Part shown: piece by piece, positions 8,662 through 18,366 of the stretch | Layout: every line of letters begins with the position of its first letter | Position numbering within the stretch: position 1 is the stretch's first letter | Origin: Synergistota bacterium | Lineage (GTDB): Bacteria > Synergistota > Synergistia > Synergistales > Synergistaceae | Direction: 5' to 3' | Length of the DNA stretch: 44,311 bases | Assembly: GCA_023450745.1 (NCBI GenBank) | Contig: JAEXGR010000055.1 | Span: 1-44,311, forward strand | Position numbers and translations under genes: made by a program | Notes under the pieces: generated by a model | What the model was told of the DNA's origin: nothing | Databases searched by the model: none | What the model saw: the letters and a program-made list of their open reading frames with translations, nothing else

Positions 8662-9736
8662 GGACAAGGAGAACTGCTGCGGCTGCTGCGCCTGCGAGGC
8701 GAGGTGCCCGCGCCGCGCGATCAGGATGGAGCCCGACGAGGAGGGATTCCTCTATCCGGTCATCGACCATGAACGCTGCGTCGGCTGCGGGATATGCGCG
8801 CACGTCTGCCCGCTGCGGCGCGAAGGGAATTTTAAGGAGGAGGGCCGCCCGCGCTTCTTTGCCGCCACGCACCGCTCGGCGGAGGTTCTCCGCCGCTCGA
8901 CCTCCGGCGGGGCTTTCACGGCCATCTCCGACGCGGTCATTGGCAGAGGCGGCGCCGTCTGCGGCGCGGTTTTCGACGCCGGGCTGCGCGTCGCGCACCG
9001 CATCGCGAGGACGGCCGCCGGACGCGACCGGATGAGGGGGTCAAAGTATGTGCAGAGCGACATGCGCGGCATTTACGATCAGCTCCGCGAGGAGCTTGAG
9101 CGGGGCGCGGCGCTCTTCACCGGCACCCCCTGCCAGTGCGCCGGCGTGCGTTCTTTCTTTGAGGGCAGCCCGCTTGCCGCGAACCTCTTCGCCTGCGACC
9201 TCATCTGCCACAGCGTCCCGAGCCCGCTGATCTGGGAGGAGTACAAGAGGCTGCTTGAGGCGGAAAACGGCGGCAAGCTGGCGGAGGTCTTTTTCCGTTC
9301 AAAGAAATATCCTTGGCTTCGCGACAACAGCAACCGGGGATTTCTCTACCGGCTGGCGGGCGCGGAGGAGTTTCTGGAGGACGATCGCTTTTATGAGCTT
9401 TTCATACGCAAGGGGACGATCTCGCGCCCCTCATGCGGGAGGTGCCGCTTCGCCGACACCCGCCGCGCCGCCGATTTAACGATCGCCGACTGCTTCGGGA
9501 TAGAGAAGTACGCGCCGGAGCTTTACGACAGCCGCGGCGTCTCGCTGATCATCGTGAACACCCCCAGGGGCGCGGAGATGCTCAAGGACGCCGCCCGGGA
9601 TATGGCGATCACGGAGCGGCCGGCGGCGGAGATAACGGCGGAGCAGCGGCGGCTCTCCGCGCCCGCCGAATCCCCGGCGGAACGCGGTGAGTTCTGGGAA
9701 AAGGTGCGGCGCTCCGGGCTGAAATCCGCGCTCTGA
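8645..9736 (+). CDS. FrhB-like (coenzyme F420 hydrogenase beta-subunit family) iron-sulfur protein
   Basis: 363 aa from ATG 8645, with AGGGAG upstream; an in-frame ATG 18 nt earlier lacks a good site. Two [4Fe-4S] ferredoxin motifs open the protein: C11/C14/C17/C21-P and C45/C48/C51/C55-P. The FrhB/FdhB N- and C-terminal domains follow, with typical stretches STSGGAFTAIS, GTPCQCAGV, CDLICHSVPSP and a late cysteine pair SCGRCRFADTRRAADLTIADCFG. In anaerobes without F420, such proteins act as flavin/Fe-S reductases, often beside polysaccharide or small-molecule modification genes. The start lies 17 nt inside the MATE gene, so the two are translationally coupled. That suggests a reduction step linked to export. 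Electron acceptor unknown. Confidence 0.82.
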   Translation: MNTVYKDKENCCGCCACEARCPRRAIRMEPDEEGFLYPVIDHERCVGCGICAHVCPLRREGNFKEEGRPRFFAATHRSAEVLRRSTSGGAFTAISDAVIGRGGAVCGAVFDAGLRVAHRIARTAAGRDRMRGSKYVQSDMRGIYDQLREELERGAALFTGTPCQCAGVRSFFEGSPLAANLFACDLICHSVPSPLIWEEYKRLLEAENGGKLAEVFFRSKKYPWLRDNSNRGFLYRLAGAEEFLEDDRFYELFIRKGTISRPSCGRCRFADTRRAADLTIADCFGIEKYAPELYDSRGVSLIIVNTPRGAEMLKDAARDMAITERPAAEITAEQRRLSAPAESPAERGEFWEKVRRSGLKSAL

Positions 9737-9762
9737 TAAAGACCGCACCGCATTCAACAAAC

Positions 9763-9796
9763 CGCGCCGCCCGGCCGCTTACGGATGGGCGGCGCG
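9763..9796 (+). terminator. GC-rich hairpin after the FrhB-like gene
   Basis: CGCGCCGCCC (9763-9772) pairs perfectly with GGGCGGCGCG (9787-9796) around a 14-nt loop. No U-run follows, so termination efficiency is uncertain. Confidence 0.45.
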
Positions 9797-9939
9797 CCGC
9801 ATCCGCATTTACCGCCATCCGCCGCCGCTTCATAAAAAACTCACATTTTCCCCTTATCATCCTCATATTTTCAGTGTATGCTTAGATCATGGCAAGCTGA
9901 CTGCGCTATCACGAATATTTATAGTACGGAGGTCTCACG

Positions 9940-12900
9940 ATGGGAGATAAAAGATATCGGTCAGGAGCTTTGTTCGCGGCGCTGGCGTTTGCCGCGGCGG
10001 CTCTGTTTTTCATCGCAGCGCCGGTCCTCGGCGTGGGAGAGAGGGATTTTCTCGTCCGCTCCTTTTCGCCGCAGGGGACGGTCGCGGGAGGCGCGGAGAT
10101 AAAGGCCGTTTTCAGCCATGAGGCGGTCTCGGAGGATGTCGTCGGGCGCGCGCTCAAGGCCGCCGATTATCCGTTTACCTTCTCGCCGCCGATCGCGGGC
10201 TCCGGCAAGTGGCGCGACGCTTCAACATTCGTCTTCATCCCCAACGGCGGCCGGCTGTCCGCCGCCACCGGGTATACGGCAACGGCAAAAGGCGGCCTGC
10301 GCGACCGCGAGGGCCGCCCGCTCGCCGGCATGCAGAGCTTCTCTTTCAATACGCCGGCGCTCGCCTTCAAGGGCGCAAAACAGACAGATTTCGACCCCGA
10401 AGGCGGCAGCGCCTCTTTCGAGCTTGAATTCTCTTTGCCGGTCTCGCCCGCCCGCCTGCGCGGCTACGCGGAGGTGAGGGCCGCCGCGGGACGCCCGCTG
10501 AATTTCTCCATCACGCAGGGGCCGCCCGCTAAAAAAATCCGGCTCACGGTCGAAGGCCTCTCGGAAAAAGACGCGGAGCTTCGCCTCGCCGCCGGGCTGC
10601 CCTCGGAGGCCGGCCCGCTTGGCCTGGAAAAAGCCCTCGCCGTCAAGCTGAAACGTTCGCTGGTCATGGAGCTGCGCGATTCCGGAGCGACGTCTGAAAT
10701 GGGCGGCGGCCGCGTCTGGATCGATACGACCGCCCCCGTCGACCTCGCGAAGGCGGCGGCCTTCATCGAGCTCTCGCCCGCCGCAAAGTTCACGGTGGAG
10801 CCGAAAGAGGGCGGCTTTGCGATCGCGGGCGATTTCAAGCCGCAGGAGCGGGTCAAGGTCACCGTCAAAAAGGGGCTGCCATCCGCGGGCGGCAAGGGAG
10901 CCGCGGGGCGGGCGCTGGCGGCGGACTGGAGCCGCGCCTTCATCTTTCCCGACATAGAGGCGCAGGTGCGCTTTTCCGACCCCGGACGGGTGCTCTCGCC
11001 GGCGGAATCGATGAGGATACCGCTGGAGAGCGTCAACTTCGACAAGATCAACGTTCTCGTCTGGCAGCTCTACGACAACAACATCCCCATCGCGATGCGC
11101 AACAGCTGGGGAGGCTACCCGACAGACCTTTCGCGCCTCATCGCGGATAAGGAATATCTCGTAAAATCAAGACCAAACGAAACGGCGCGCCGCGCGCTGG
11201 ACCTCAAGCCGCTGCTTGCGGGGCGCAGGGGCGTTTTTCTCGTCGCAGCCCAGGGGCGCGGCCCGCGGGACTGGAGCGAGAGCCGCCAGACGATCAATGT
11301 GACCGACCTCGGCCTCACCGTGAAGCTCGGCCAAAACTCGGCGTTCGCGCGCGTGCTCTCCGTCTCGGAGGCGAAGCCGCTCTCCGGCGTGCGCGTCACC
11401 CTCTGGTCGTGGGCCAATCAGCTTGTCGGCGAGGGAAAGACGGACCGGGAGGGGATCGTCAAAATATCCCTGAAAGATGCCGGCGAAAAGGGCGCGCCAG
11501 TCATCGCGCTCGCGGAAAAGGACGGCGACACCTCCTACGTCCGCTTTGAGCGCGGCCTCTATAACGGCAACGACGATTTCGACACCGCGGGCAGCCCGTG
11601 GCTTTACAACGGCTATTCCGCCTACTGCTACACGCCGCGGGACATCTTCCGCCCCGGCGAGGACGTACCGGTGCAGGCCATCGTGCGCGGGACCGACGGC
11701 CGCGCGCCGAAGCCCTTCCCGCTCACGATGAAGGTATTCTCTCCGAACGGCAAGCTTTGGAAGACGGAAAGCGCGAAGCTCACGGACGAAGGCGTCTTCT
11801 CCGCGCGGCTGGACATTCCCGCGGACGCCCCGACGGGGCCGTGGAACATCGCTCTTTTTACGCCGGGCGGCGGCAATTCGCTCGGTTATAAAGAAATATA
11901 CGTTGAGGAATTTGCCGCTCCGCGGCTCTTCGTAGAGGCGGCGGCAAAGCCCGCGGCGATCATCGGGGAAGGGGACGCAGAACTTGCGGTAGCGGGCCGG
12001 TACACCTTCGGAACCCCCGCCGCGGGGTTACAGTGGGAAGCCGAGCTCCGCACCGTCGACCGCACGTTCACGCATAAAGATTGGCGGGCCTTCTCCTTCA
12101 GAGAGGCGGATAAAAAATTTACCCCCGAATCGAGCTTCATCGCCTCGGGCGCGCTCGACGCGGAGGGCCGGGCTAAAGCCGCATTCAAGGGCGGCGCTTG
12201 GAACGCCCCCTCGATGCTTGACCTCTCGATACGCGCGGGCGTCATGGACGACGGGGGGCGCTGGACATACAAGACGGTCGCCGTTCCCTGGTACCCTGCG
12301 GCGGTGATGGCCGGCATCGACGCGCCGCGCGAGGCCGCCCCCGGCAAGCCGCTCTCGTTCCGCGCCGCGGCGGTCGCCACGGACGGCAAAGCCGCCGCGC
12401 TCAAGGAGATGAAGTATTCGCTCTTCCGCCGCGTGCGGCAGGCGGTGGTTTTCGAACGCGACGGCAGAATGACGAAAGAGACGCAGGAGCAGCTGATACC
12501 GCGCGGCGAAGGCGCGGTGCCGCTATCCGGCGGCGTCGGCGCCGCCTCCGTGACGCTTAAAGAGGCCGGCGAATACCTCCTTCGCGTAGAGACGCCGGAC
12601 GGGAGGTCGCGCGCCTCGGCGGTGGTTTACGTCTACGGCGCGTCCGGCGGCGAAGGCTCCTCCTTCCCCGACCTGGCGGAAATCACGACCGACAAAAGGA
12701 TATACAAAGCGGGAGAGACGGCCAAGATCAAAGTAAAATCGCCCTTCGCGGGCGCGCTGCTGATCGGCGCGGAGACGACGGAAGTCGTCTGGAACGAGAC
12801 TCGCTCCCTGCACGGCGGCAAAGGGACGGCGGACGCCGAATTCTCCCTCAAGGTTACCAAAGAAATGCGCCCCAACGCCTGGATCACCGCCCAGGTCGTG

Positions 12901-15306
12901 CGTCCGGCGCAAAAGGACGGCGCCCCCGCGCGCGCCTTCGGCATCGCGCCGCTTGCGACCGACAACGGCGCCAGCCGCCTCAGCGTGGAGATCGCCAAGG
13001 CTCCGAGACTGGAACCCGGTAAAAACAGGATCGCCCTCACGGTAAAAGACAGCGCCGGCAAGGGCACAGCCGCCGACGTCACGGTGATGCTCGTCGACGA
13101 GACCGTCCTCGGCCTCACGGGATACAAGACCCCCGACCCCTGGGGCTATTTCACCGCCCGCCGGATGCCGGGAATGGAGACCTACGACCTCTACGGCGCG
13201 CTCATCACGCCGGAAAAACCGGCGACCCCGCTGCTTACGGCCGGAGGCGGCGGCATGGAGGACGGCATGATGATGAAATCCAGCCTCAACCCCATACAGG
13301 CGCGCCGCTTCAAGATGCTTTCGCTGATCAAGAGGGCCCGCGCCGACGCCGGCGGCAAGTGCGAAGTCGAGTTCGACATCCCCGAATTCTCCGGCAAGGC
13401 CCGCATCATGGCCGTGGCCGCCACCGCGCAGGCGGAGGGCGGCGCCGAGTCCGCGACGCAGATAGGACGCGACGTGACGGCGGAGATCTCGCTGCCGCGC
13501 TTCGCCGCCCCCGGCGACAAATTCACGGCGAACGTACAGCTCTTCAACATGACGCCGCGCGAACTTACAGTCAAATTCTCGGCGCGGAGCCAGAAGGCCG
13601 CCGCGGAGCTGGCGATACCCGGCGGGAAAGAGAGCCTGACGGTGACGATCAAAAAAGGCGGCTCCGCCAGCGTGCCGATCTCCTACGAAGTGAAGGGCAC
13701 CGGCATCGCTAAAACGACCTACCGGACGGAATGGTCGGGCGGCAAAGGCGGCGCGATCGAAAAGACGATCGAACTCCCCATACGCCCCGCCGCGCCGCGC
13801 GTCACGGAAAGCCGTTCGGCGGTGATCGAACCGGGAAAGAAATTATCCTTCAACCTGCCGGAAAAAGGCAAAAGGGCGGACTTCGCGCAGGGGCGCGTAA
13901 CGCTCTCGGCAATGCCGCAGATATCGCTTGCGGCCCTCGCGGACTTCCTCGTTACCTACCCCTACGGCTGTTTTGAACAGACCGTCTCCGCCGCCTGGCC
14001 GCTGCTCGTACAGCCCGAACTCGTCAAACACGCCGACCCCGCGCTCGCGGACAAAGAGGCGCTCGCGCGCCGCATCGGCAAAATAGAGAGTATGCAGAAC
14101 TACGACGGCGGCTTCCCGCGCTGGAGCGGCGAATCGTGGTCGCAGCCGTGGGACAGCCTCTACGGGGCCCACTTCCTGCTTGAGGCAAAACGCATGGGCG
14201 GCAAAGTGTCGCCCGACGCCCTGAAAGCCGCCGTCGACTACGCGCGCGCGCTGCTGCCCGTCATGCCGAACGACGACAGCGACGCCGCCTGGCGCGAAAC
14301 GCTGACGCGCCGCGCCTACGCCTCCTTCGTCCTCACCATCGCCGGCGAACCGCCGCTTGGCTGGATGGAGAGCCTGCGCGACAAGATAGGAGAGATGGAG
14401 CCCGCCGGACGGCTGCTGCTCGCCTGCGCCTACGCCGCCGCGGGAGATAAAAAAGAGGCGGAAAAGATCACCGGACAAAAGAGCGTGCCGCTGAAAGAGA
14501 TCGCGGGCAAAAACGCGAACTACGATTCCAGCCTCCGCAACAGCGCGCTCTCGCTGCTCGCCGCCACCTACATAGACCCGACGGGGGCCGGAGCCGCCGC
14601 CTCCGCTTCCGGGCTGCTGAAAGAGCTCAAAGACAGGGGGCGCTACAGCACGCAGGAGAGCGGCTTCTCGATGATCGCGCTCGGACGCTGGTTCGCGGCG
14701 CAGCCGCGCGGCGGCGCGGTCTCTGGCAAACTTATCAAAGAACCCGGCGCGAAGGTCGTAGGCACGGTAAACGAAAGCAACCGGAGCACAGCCGCCGGAG
14801 AGCTCGGCGGCTACCGGGCGGAAAACAACGGCACAGCGCGCCTCTACGCGGCGTGGAGCCTCTCCTGCATCCCCGCGGGCGCGATACCGGCGAAAGACGA
14901 CGGCATCGAGATACGCCAGCGCGTCGCCGACAGGCAGGGAAGGCTCATCACGAAAAAAGTCACGCGCGGCGAGGCGCTGACCGCCGCCGTCACGATCACG
15001 CCCAAGGCCGGCAGCCTGCGCGGCGTCGTCGCCGTCATGCCGCTGCCCGCGGGCTTTGAGATCGAAAATCCGCGTCTGACGGGGGCCGGGGAAGAGAACG
15101 CCGGCGGCGTGCGCGCGGAGATACGCGACGACCGCCTCCTCCTCTTCATCGAAGAACTGCGCAAGCCGCTCGTCTGGCACTACTCGCTGCGCGCGGTGAC
15201 CGAGGGCGTCTTCGCTTCGCCGCAGATATACGCCGAATGTATGTACGACCCCGGCATCTCGAGCGTCAGCGGCGGCGGCACGATCACGGTAAATGCCCCT
15301 AAATAA
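9940..15306 (+). CDS. Bacterial alpha-2-macroglobulin
   Basis: 1788 aa, close to the size of E. coli YfhM-type proteins. The N-terminal hydrophobic segment (about 10-32) is a signal peptide or anchor. No lipobox cysteine is visible, unlike the lipoprotein YfhM. A series of MG (beta-sandwich) domains follows. The Gly/Met-rich stretch near residues 1100-1120 (GGGGMEDGMMMKSS) lies in the bait region. The thioester motif C1344-F-E-Q1347 in YPYGCFEQTVSAAWPLL is the hallmark of the family, and an alpha-helical TED domain surrounds it. GGAGG precedes the ATG by 7 nt. The gene overlaps pbpC by 14 nt, the classic pairing in diderms. The protein is thought to trap invading proteases in the periplasm while PBP1C repairs peptidoglycan. 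Confidence 0.93.
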   Translation: MGDKRYRSGALFAALAFAAAALFFIAAPVLGVGERDFLVRSFSPQGTVAGGAEIKAVFSHEAVSEDVVGRALKAADYPFTFSPPIAGSGKWRDASTFVFIPNGGRLSAATGYTATAKGGLRDREGRPLAGMQSFSFNTPALAFKGAKQTDFDPEGGSASFELEFSLPVSPARLRGYAEVRAAAGRPLNFSITQGPPAKKIRLTVEGLSEKDAELRLAAGLPSEAGPLGLEKALAVKLKRSLVMELRDSGATSEMGGGRVWIDTTAPVDLAKAAAFIELSPAAKFTVEPKEGGFAIAGDFKPQERVKVTVKKGLPSAGGKGAAGRALAADWSRAFIFPDIEAQVRFSDPGRVLSPAESMRIPLESVNFDKINVLVWQLYDNNIPIAMRNSWGGYPTDLSRLIADKEYLVKSRPNETARRALDLKPLLAGRRGVFLVAAQGRGPRDWSESRQTINVTDLGLTVKLGQNSAFARVLSVSEAKPLSGVRVTLWSWANQLVGEGKTDREGIVKISLKDAGEKGAPVIALAEKDGDTSYVRFERGLYNGNDDFDTAGSPWLYNGYSAYCYTPRDIFRPGEDVPVQAIVRGTDGRAPKPFPLTMKVFSPNGKLWKTESAKLTDEGVFSARLDIPADAPTGPWNIALFTPGGGNSLGYKEIYVEEFAAPRLFVEAAAKPAAIIGEGDAELAVAGRYTFGTPAAGLQWEAELRTVDRTFTHKDWRAFSFREADKKFTPESSFIASGALDAEGRAKAAFKGGAWNAPSMLDLSIRAGVMDDGGRWTYKTVAVPWYPAAVMAGIDAPREAAPGKPLSFRAAAVATDGKAAALKEMKYSLFRRVRQAVVFERDGRMTKETQEQLIPRGEGAVPLSGGVGAASVTLKEAGEYLLRVETPDGRSRASAVVYVYGASGGEGSSFPDLAEITTDKRIYKAGETAKIKVKSPFAGALLIGAETTEVVWNETRSLHGGKGTADAEFSLKVTKEMRPNAWITAQVVRPAQKDGAPARAFGIAPLATDNGASRLSVEIAKAPRLEPGKNRIALTVKDSAGKGTAADVTVMLVDETVLGLTGYKTPDPWGYFTARRMPGMETYDLYGALITPEKPATPLLTAGGGGMEDGMMMKSSLNPIQARRFKMLSLIKRARADAGGKCEVEFDIPEFSGKARIMAVAATAQAEGGAESATQIGRDVTAEISLPRFAAPGDKFTANVQLFNMTPRELTVKFSARSQKAAAELAIPGGKESLTVTIKKGGSASVPISYEVKGTGIAKTTYRTEWSGGKGGAIEKTIELPIRPAAPRVTESRSAVIEPGKKLSFNLPEKGKRADFAQGRVTLSAMPQISLAALADFLVTYPYGCFEQTVSAAWPLLVQPELVKHADPALADKEALARRIGKIESMQNYDGGFPRWSGESWSQPWDSLYGAHFLLEAKRMGGKVSPDALKAAVDYARALLPVMPNDDSDAAWRETLTRRAYASFVLTIAGEPPLGWMESLRDKIGEMEPAGRLLLACAYAAAGDKKEAEKITGQKSVPLKEIAGKNANYDSSLRNSALSLLAATYIDPTGAGAAASASGLLKELKDRGRYSTQESGFSMIALGRWFAAQPRGGAVSGKLIKEPGAKVVGTVNESNRSTAAGELGGYRAENNGTARLYAAWSLSCIPAGAIPAKDDGIEIRQRVADRQGRLITKKVTRGEALTAAVTITPKAGSLRGVVAVMPLPAGFEIENPRLTGAGEENAGGVRAEIRDDRLLLFIEELRKPLVWHYSLRAVTEGVFASPQIYAECMYDPGISSVSGGGTITVNAPK

Positions 15307-17605
15307 AAAGACCGTCACCGCCGCCCGCGCTTTGCCGGCGGCGGCATGGAAACGCTTCAAAGAAAAGGGGCGGCCTCAACGGGCGGCCCTCATCATCCTT
15401 TTGCTCCTGCTCGCCGCCAAGGCGGCGCTCGTCGTCACCTTTCCGCTTAAGGCCGTCATAGACCGCCCCGCCTCGCTCGTCGTGACGGACAGAAACGGCC
15501 TGCCGCTGCGCGGCTCCCTCTCCGAAGCCGGAGAATGGCGGCTGCCCGTCCCCATAGCGGAAATGGGACGCTGGATGCCGGCGGCGGTCGTAGCGCTTGA
15601 GGACCGACGTTTCTACCTCCACGGCGGCATCGACACCGCCGCGATCGCGCGCGCCGCGTGGCAGAACCTCACCGGCGGCCGCGTCGTCTCCGGCGCGTCG
15701 ACGATCACGAGCCAGGTCGTGCGCCTCGCCGTCGAACGTCCGCGCACCCCCGCGGCCAAGGCCGTTGAGTTCGCCCAGGGGGCAGCGCTGGAATTCTTCA
15801 TGGACAAAGACAAAATTCTGGAGACATACCTCAACAGCGTCCCCTTCGGCGGCAACACGCGCGGCGTGGAAGCCGCCGCGCGCTCGTGGTTCGGCAAGCC
15901 CGCGAAAGAGATGTCGCTTGCCGAAGCGGCGCTGCTGGCCGGCATCCTGAGAGGCCCGGCCTACTACCGCCCCGACCGCCATCCAAAGAGGGCGCGGGAG
16001 CTGCGCGACCGCCTCATAGACACCCTCTTCCGCCGCGGCGTCGCCTCGGCGGAAGAGGCGCGCCGCGCCAAGGCCGAACCGCTCCCCGCAAAACGGCGGC
16101 CCATCTCCTCCGTTCGCATCCAGGCGGCGGAGGCCGCCGCGCGTTACGGCGGCGCGAAAGAGGCGAAAGACCGCTATGGGCGCTTCCGCTCCTCGCTTGA
16201 CAGCGCCATGCAGCGGCTGCTCTCCTCAGAGCTGACGGCGGCGCTCCGCGGCATGGAGCCGGGCGTCACCGCGGCGGCCGTCCTCGTGGAAAACGAAAGC
16301 GGCAAAGTGCGCGGCTACGTCGGCAACGCGCGCGAAGGCACGGACGGCGACGCCTCCTGGGTGGACTGCGCCCTTTCGCCGCGCTCTCCCGGCTCCGTGC
16401 TGAAACCCTTCGTCTACGCGCTCGCCTTCGATTTGGGGCTGGCGACGCCGGCCACGATGATCGCCGACACCCCGCAGCATCCGGCGGGCGGCGGGGCGCG
16501 CAACTTCGACCGCCTCTTCCGCGGCCCCGTATCGGCGCGGGCGGCGCTTGCCGACTCCCTCAACGTCCCCGCGGTACGTCTCTTCCGCCGCGCCGGGGCC
16601 GCGAACGTCCTCGGCCTCTTCCGCCGCCTCGGCTTCTCACAGCTGACGCGCGAGGCGGAATGGTACGGCGACAGCCTCGCGCTCGGCGGCTGCGAAGTCT
16701 CGCCGCTCGAGCTGGCGCGCGCCTACCGTACCCTCGCCGCCGGCGGCATCGACGCCCCGCTCCAGTGGCGCGAAACGGCCAAGCCCGCCGCCGGGACAAG
16801 AGTCCTCTCGGAAGAGAGCGCCGCGCTCACCATCGATATCCTCAAAGACACCCGCCGGAACCTGCCGCGCTACGGCGAAGCCAGTGACGACGGCAAAATC
16901 ATCGCCTTCAAAACCGGCACCTCATACGGGCTGCGCGACGCCTGGACCGCCGCCGTCACCCAAAAATGGACCCTCGTCGTCTGGTTCGGCGACCCCGGCG
17001 GCAGGCCGCACCGCTGCCTCGTCGGGCTCCGGGCCGCCGCCCCCTCCGCCGTCAGAATCATGCTCAAACTGACCCAAAAGGGCGAGCCCTGGTTTACGCT
17101 GCCGCCCGCCATCGTCAAAAAAGAGCTCTGCGCCCTCTCCGGCGCGCCGCGAAACCAATGGTGTCCGCAGGGACGCCGCGACCTCTTCATCGAGGGCGTG
17201 TCGGACAGCGAACCCTGCGCGCTCCACACCGCAGCCGGCGGCAAGGTCGAAATAACATGGCCCGCAGAGCTGGAAAACTTCTTTGCCGGCCGCGGCGGCG
17301 CGGCGGCAGAAAAACGCCTCGTCATCACCTCGCCCAAAAATGGAGCGGTCTATACAAAGGACGCGGAGGCGGCAAAACTTGCCCTCTCCTTCGAAGGCGG
17401 CAGGGGGGCCGTCTACTGGTTCGCCGACGGCGAATTGATCGGGGACTCCGGCGCAGACGCCCCCATCACGTGGACGATGGCGGCGGGCAGGCACAAAATC
17501 GCGGCCGCCGACGAATACGGCGCCGTGGACGAAGTAGAGATAACCGTGAAAAAACCTGCCGGCGCGGAGACGGACGGCCTGCCATTGCTGGAGGAAAGCG
17601 ACTGA
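15293..17605 (+). CDS. pbpC: Penicillin-binding protein 1C
   Basis: 770 aa class A PBP. One N-terminal membrane helix (about 32-50) is followed by a GT51 glycosyltransferase domain with catalytic Glu103 in ALEDRRFYLHGGID and the motif GASTITSQVVR. The transpeptidase domain has S368-x-x-K371 (SPGSVLKPF), S422-x-N424 (DSLNVPA) and K540-T-G-T-S. A BiPBP_C domain at about 680-755 (VITSPKNGAVYTKDAEAAKL) is the feature that separates PBP1C from PBP1A/B. The start lies inside the end of the alpha-2-macroglobulin gene, and no strong Shine-Dalgarno is seen, so translation is probably coupled. All catalytic residues are present. Confidence 0.95.
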   Translation: MPLNKKTVTAARALPAAAWKRFKEKGRPQRAALIILLLLLAAKAALVVTFPLKAVIDRPASLVVTDRNGLPLRGSLSEAGEWRLPVPIAEMGRWMPAAVVALEDRRFYLHGGIDTAAIARAAWQNLTGGRVVSGASTITSQVVRLAVERPRTPAAKAVEFAQGAALEFFMDKDKILETYLNSVPFGGNTRGVEAAARSWFGKPAKEMSLAEAALLAGILRGPAYYRPDRHPKRARELRDRLIDTLFRRGVASAEEARRAKAEPLPAKRRPISSVRIQAAEAAARYGGAKEAKDRYGRFRSSLDSAMQRLLSSELTAALRGMEPGVTAAAVLVENESGKVRGYVGNAREGTDGDASWVDCALSPRSPGSVLKPFVYALAFDLGLATPATMIADTPQHPAGGGARNFDRLFRGPVSARAALADSLNVPAVRLFRRAGAANVLGLFRRLGFSQLTREAEWYGDSLALGGCEVSPLELARAYRTLAAGGIDAPLQWRETAKPAAGTRVLSEESAALTIDILKDTRRNLPRYGEASDDGKIIAFKTGTSYGLRDAWTAAVTQKWTLVVWFGDPGGRPHRCLVGLRAAAPSAVRIMLKLTQKGEPWFTLPPAIVKKELCALSGAPRNQWCPQGRRDLFIEGVSDSEPCALHTAAGGKVEITWPAELENFFAGRGGAAAEKRLVITSPKNGAVYTKDAEAAKLALSFEGGRGAVYWFADGELIGDSGADAPITWTMAAGRHKIAAADEYGAVDEVEITVKKPAGAETDGLPLLEESD

Positions 17606-17748
17606 GAGGCGGCGCAAAAACAAAAATCACCACGGCCTTCCAATGCCATTTCCAGGCGGGCGCAAAAAACGCCGCCGCCCAACATCACCGGCCGCTTGAT
17701 ACCGCCATTTAAAAAGGCCGGGCGCTTTTGGCCGAACGACGTTCCCGC

Positions 17749-17778
17749 TTGAGCAAAACCGGCGGCGGAGAGTATAAT
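17749..17778 (+). promoter_or_regulatory. Promoter of the CGGC-domain gene
   Basis: TTGAGC (17749-17754), an 18-bp spacer and a perfect TATAAT (17773-17778), about 50 nt before the start codon. The Shine-Dalgarno is GGAGGGG. Confidence 0.65.
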
Positions 17779-17831
17779 CACAGGCGTAGGGATAACATAA
17801 ATTTAATATTTTATCGCGGAGGGGATCAAAC

Positions 17832-18278
17832 ATGGGCATCAAATTCGTCGTCATCATCCAGTGCGACATCGCCAGGCTCAGGTGCAGCGGCTTTGCCTGC
17901 ACGAAATGCTTCTACGACCGGGAGGGCTTCTTCAAAGACTGCGGCTACCCCCACGGCACGCGCTACATCGCCTTTACCTGCGGCGGCTGCTGCGGCGGCA
18001 GCATCGCCTCCCATCTCGAGCACTTCTCAAACAAGCTGGCGCGCCAGACCGACGTCAAAAAAGACGAGGTCGCCGTGCACCTCGCCTCCTGTATGGTCAC
18101 CGACAACTACCACCACGACCGCTGCCCTAACCTTGAATACATCAAGGGCATCATCCGTAAAAAGGGCTACAAAAACATCGTCGACGGCACCTTCCGCAGC
18201 GACAACGCGACCAAAAAACGCGAAGCGGGAATCTACAAGGACCACGAGCGGGAAACCTTCTGCGGCGCGGAGGAATAA
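17832..18278 (+). CDS. CGGC-domain putative metal-binding protein
   Basis: 148 aa, cytoplasmic, cysteine-rich. The defining C50-G-G-C53-C54-G-G motif follows a strand (RYIAFTCGGC). Further cysteines (11, 18, 23, 26, 37) sit in the N-terminal third, and a His-rich turn (DNYHHDRCPNLEYI) comes later. This matches the CGGC domain family, thought to bind metal and to occur widely in anaerobes; biochemistry is scarce. It is transcribed alone from its own promoter and closed by a hairpin. The function is not known. A role in metal or redox handling is inference from the cysteines. Confidence 0.82.
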   Translation: MGIKFVVIIQCDIARLRCSGFACTKCFYDREGFFKDCGYPHGTRYIAFTCGGCCGGSIASHLEHFSNKLARQTDVKKDEVAVHLASCMVTDNYHHDRCPNLEYIKGIIRKKGYKNIVDGTFRSDNATKKREAGIYKDHERETFCGAEE

Positions 18279-18290
18279 AAACGACCGCGT

Positions 18291-18316
18291 GTCCGCCCGC
18301 GTCTGCGCGGGCGGAC
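18291..18316 (+). terminator. Hairpin after the CGGC-domain gene
   Basis: GTCCGCCCGC (18291-18300) pairs with GCGGGCGGAC (18307-18316) around a 6-nt loop. It is followed by A rather than T, so it is a strong structure but not a textbook terminator on this strand. Confidence 0.5.
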
Positions 18317-18317
18317 A

Positions 18318-18357
18318 AAAAATTACCGCGCCGCCGCAGGAAACGAACGGCGGCGCG
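18318..18357 (-). terminator. Intrinsic terminator of the minus-strand Synerg-CTERM remnant
   Basis: Read on the minus strand, CGCGCCGCCG (18357-18348) pairs with CGGCGGCGCG (18336-18327), followed by GTAATTTTTT. It lies just past the stop codon of the remnant. Confidence 0.7.
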
Positions 18358-18366
18358 AAAAACAAT

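Noticed and set aside
13843..15360. 505-codon frame antisense to the alpha-2-macroglobulin gene
   Set aside because: Low-complexity Arg/Ala-rich shadow of a gene with a clear thioester motif on the other strand.
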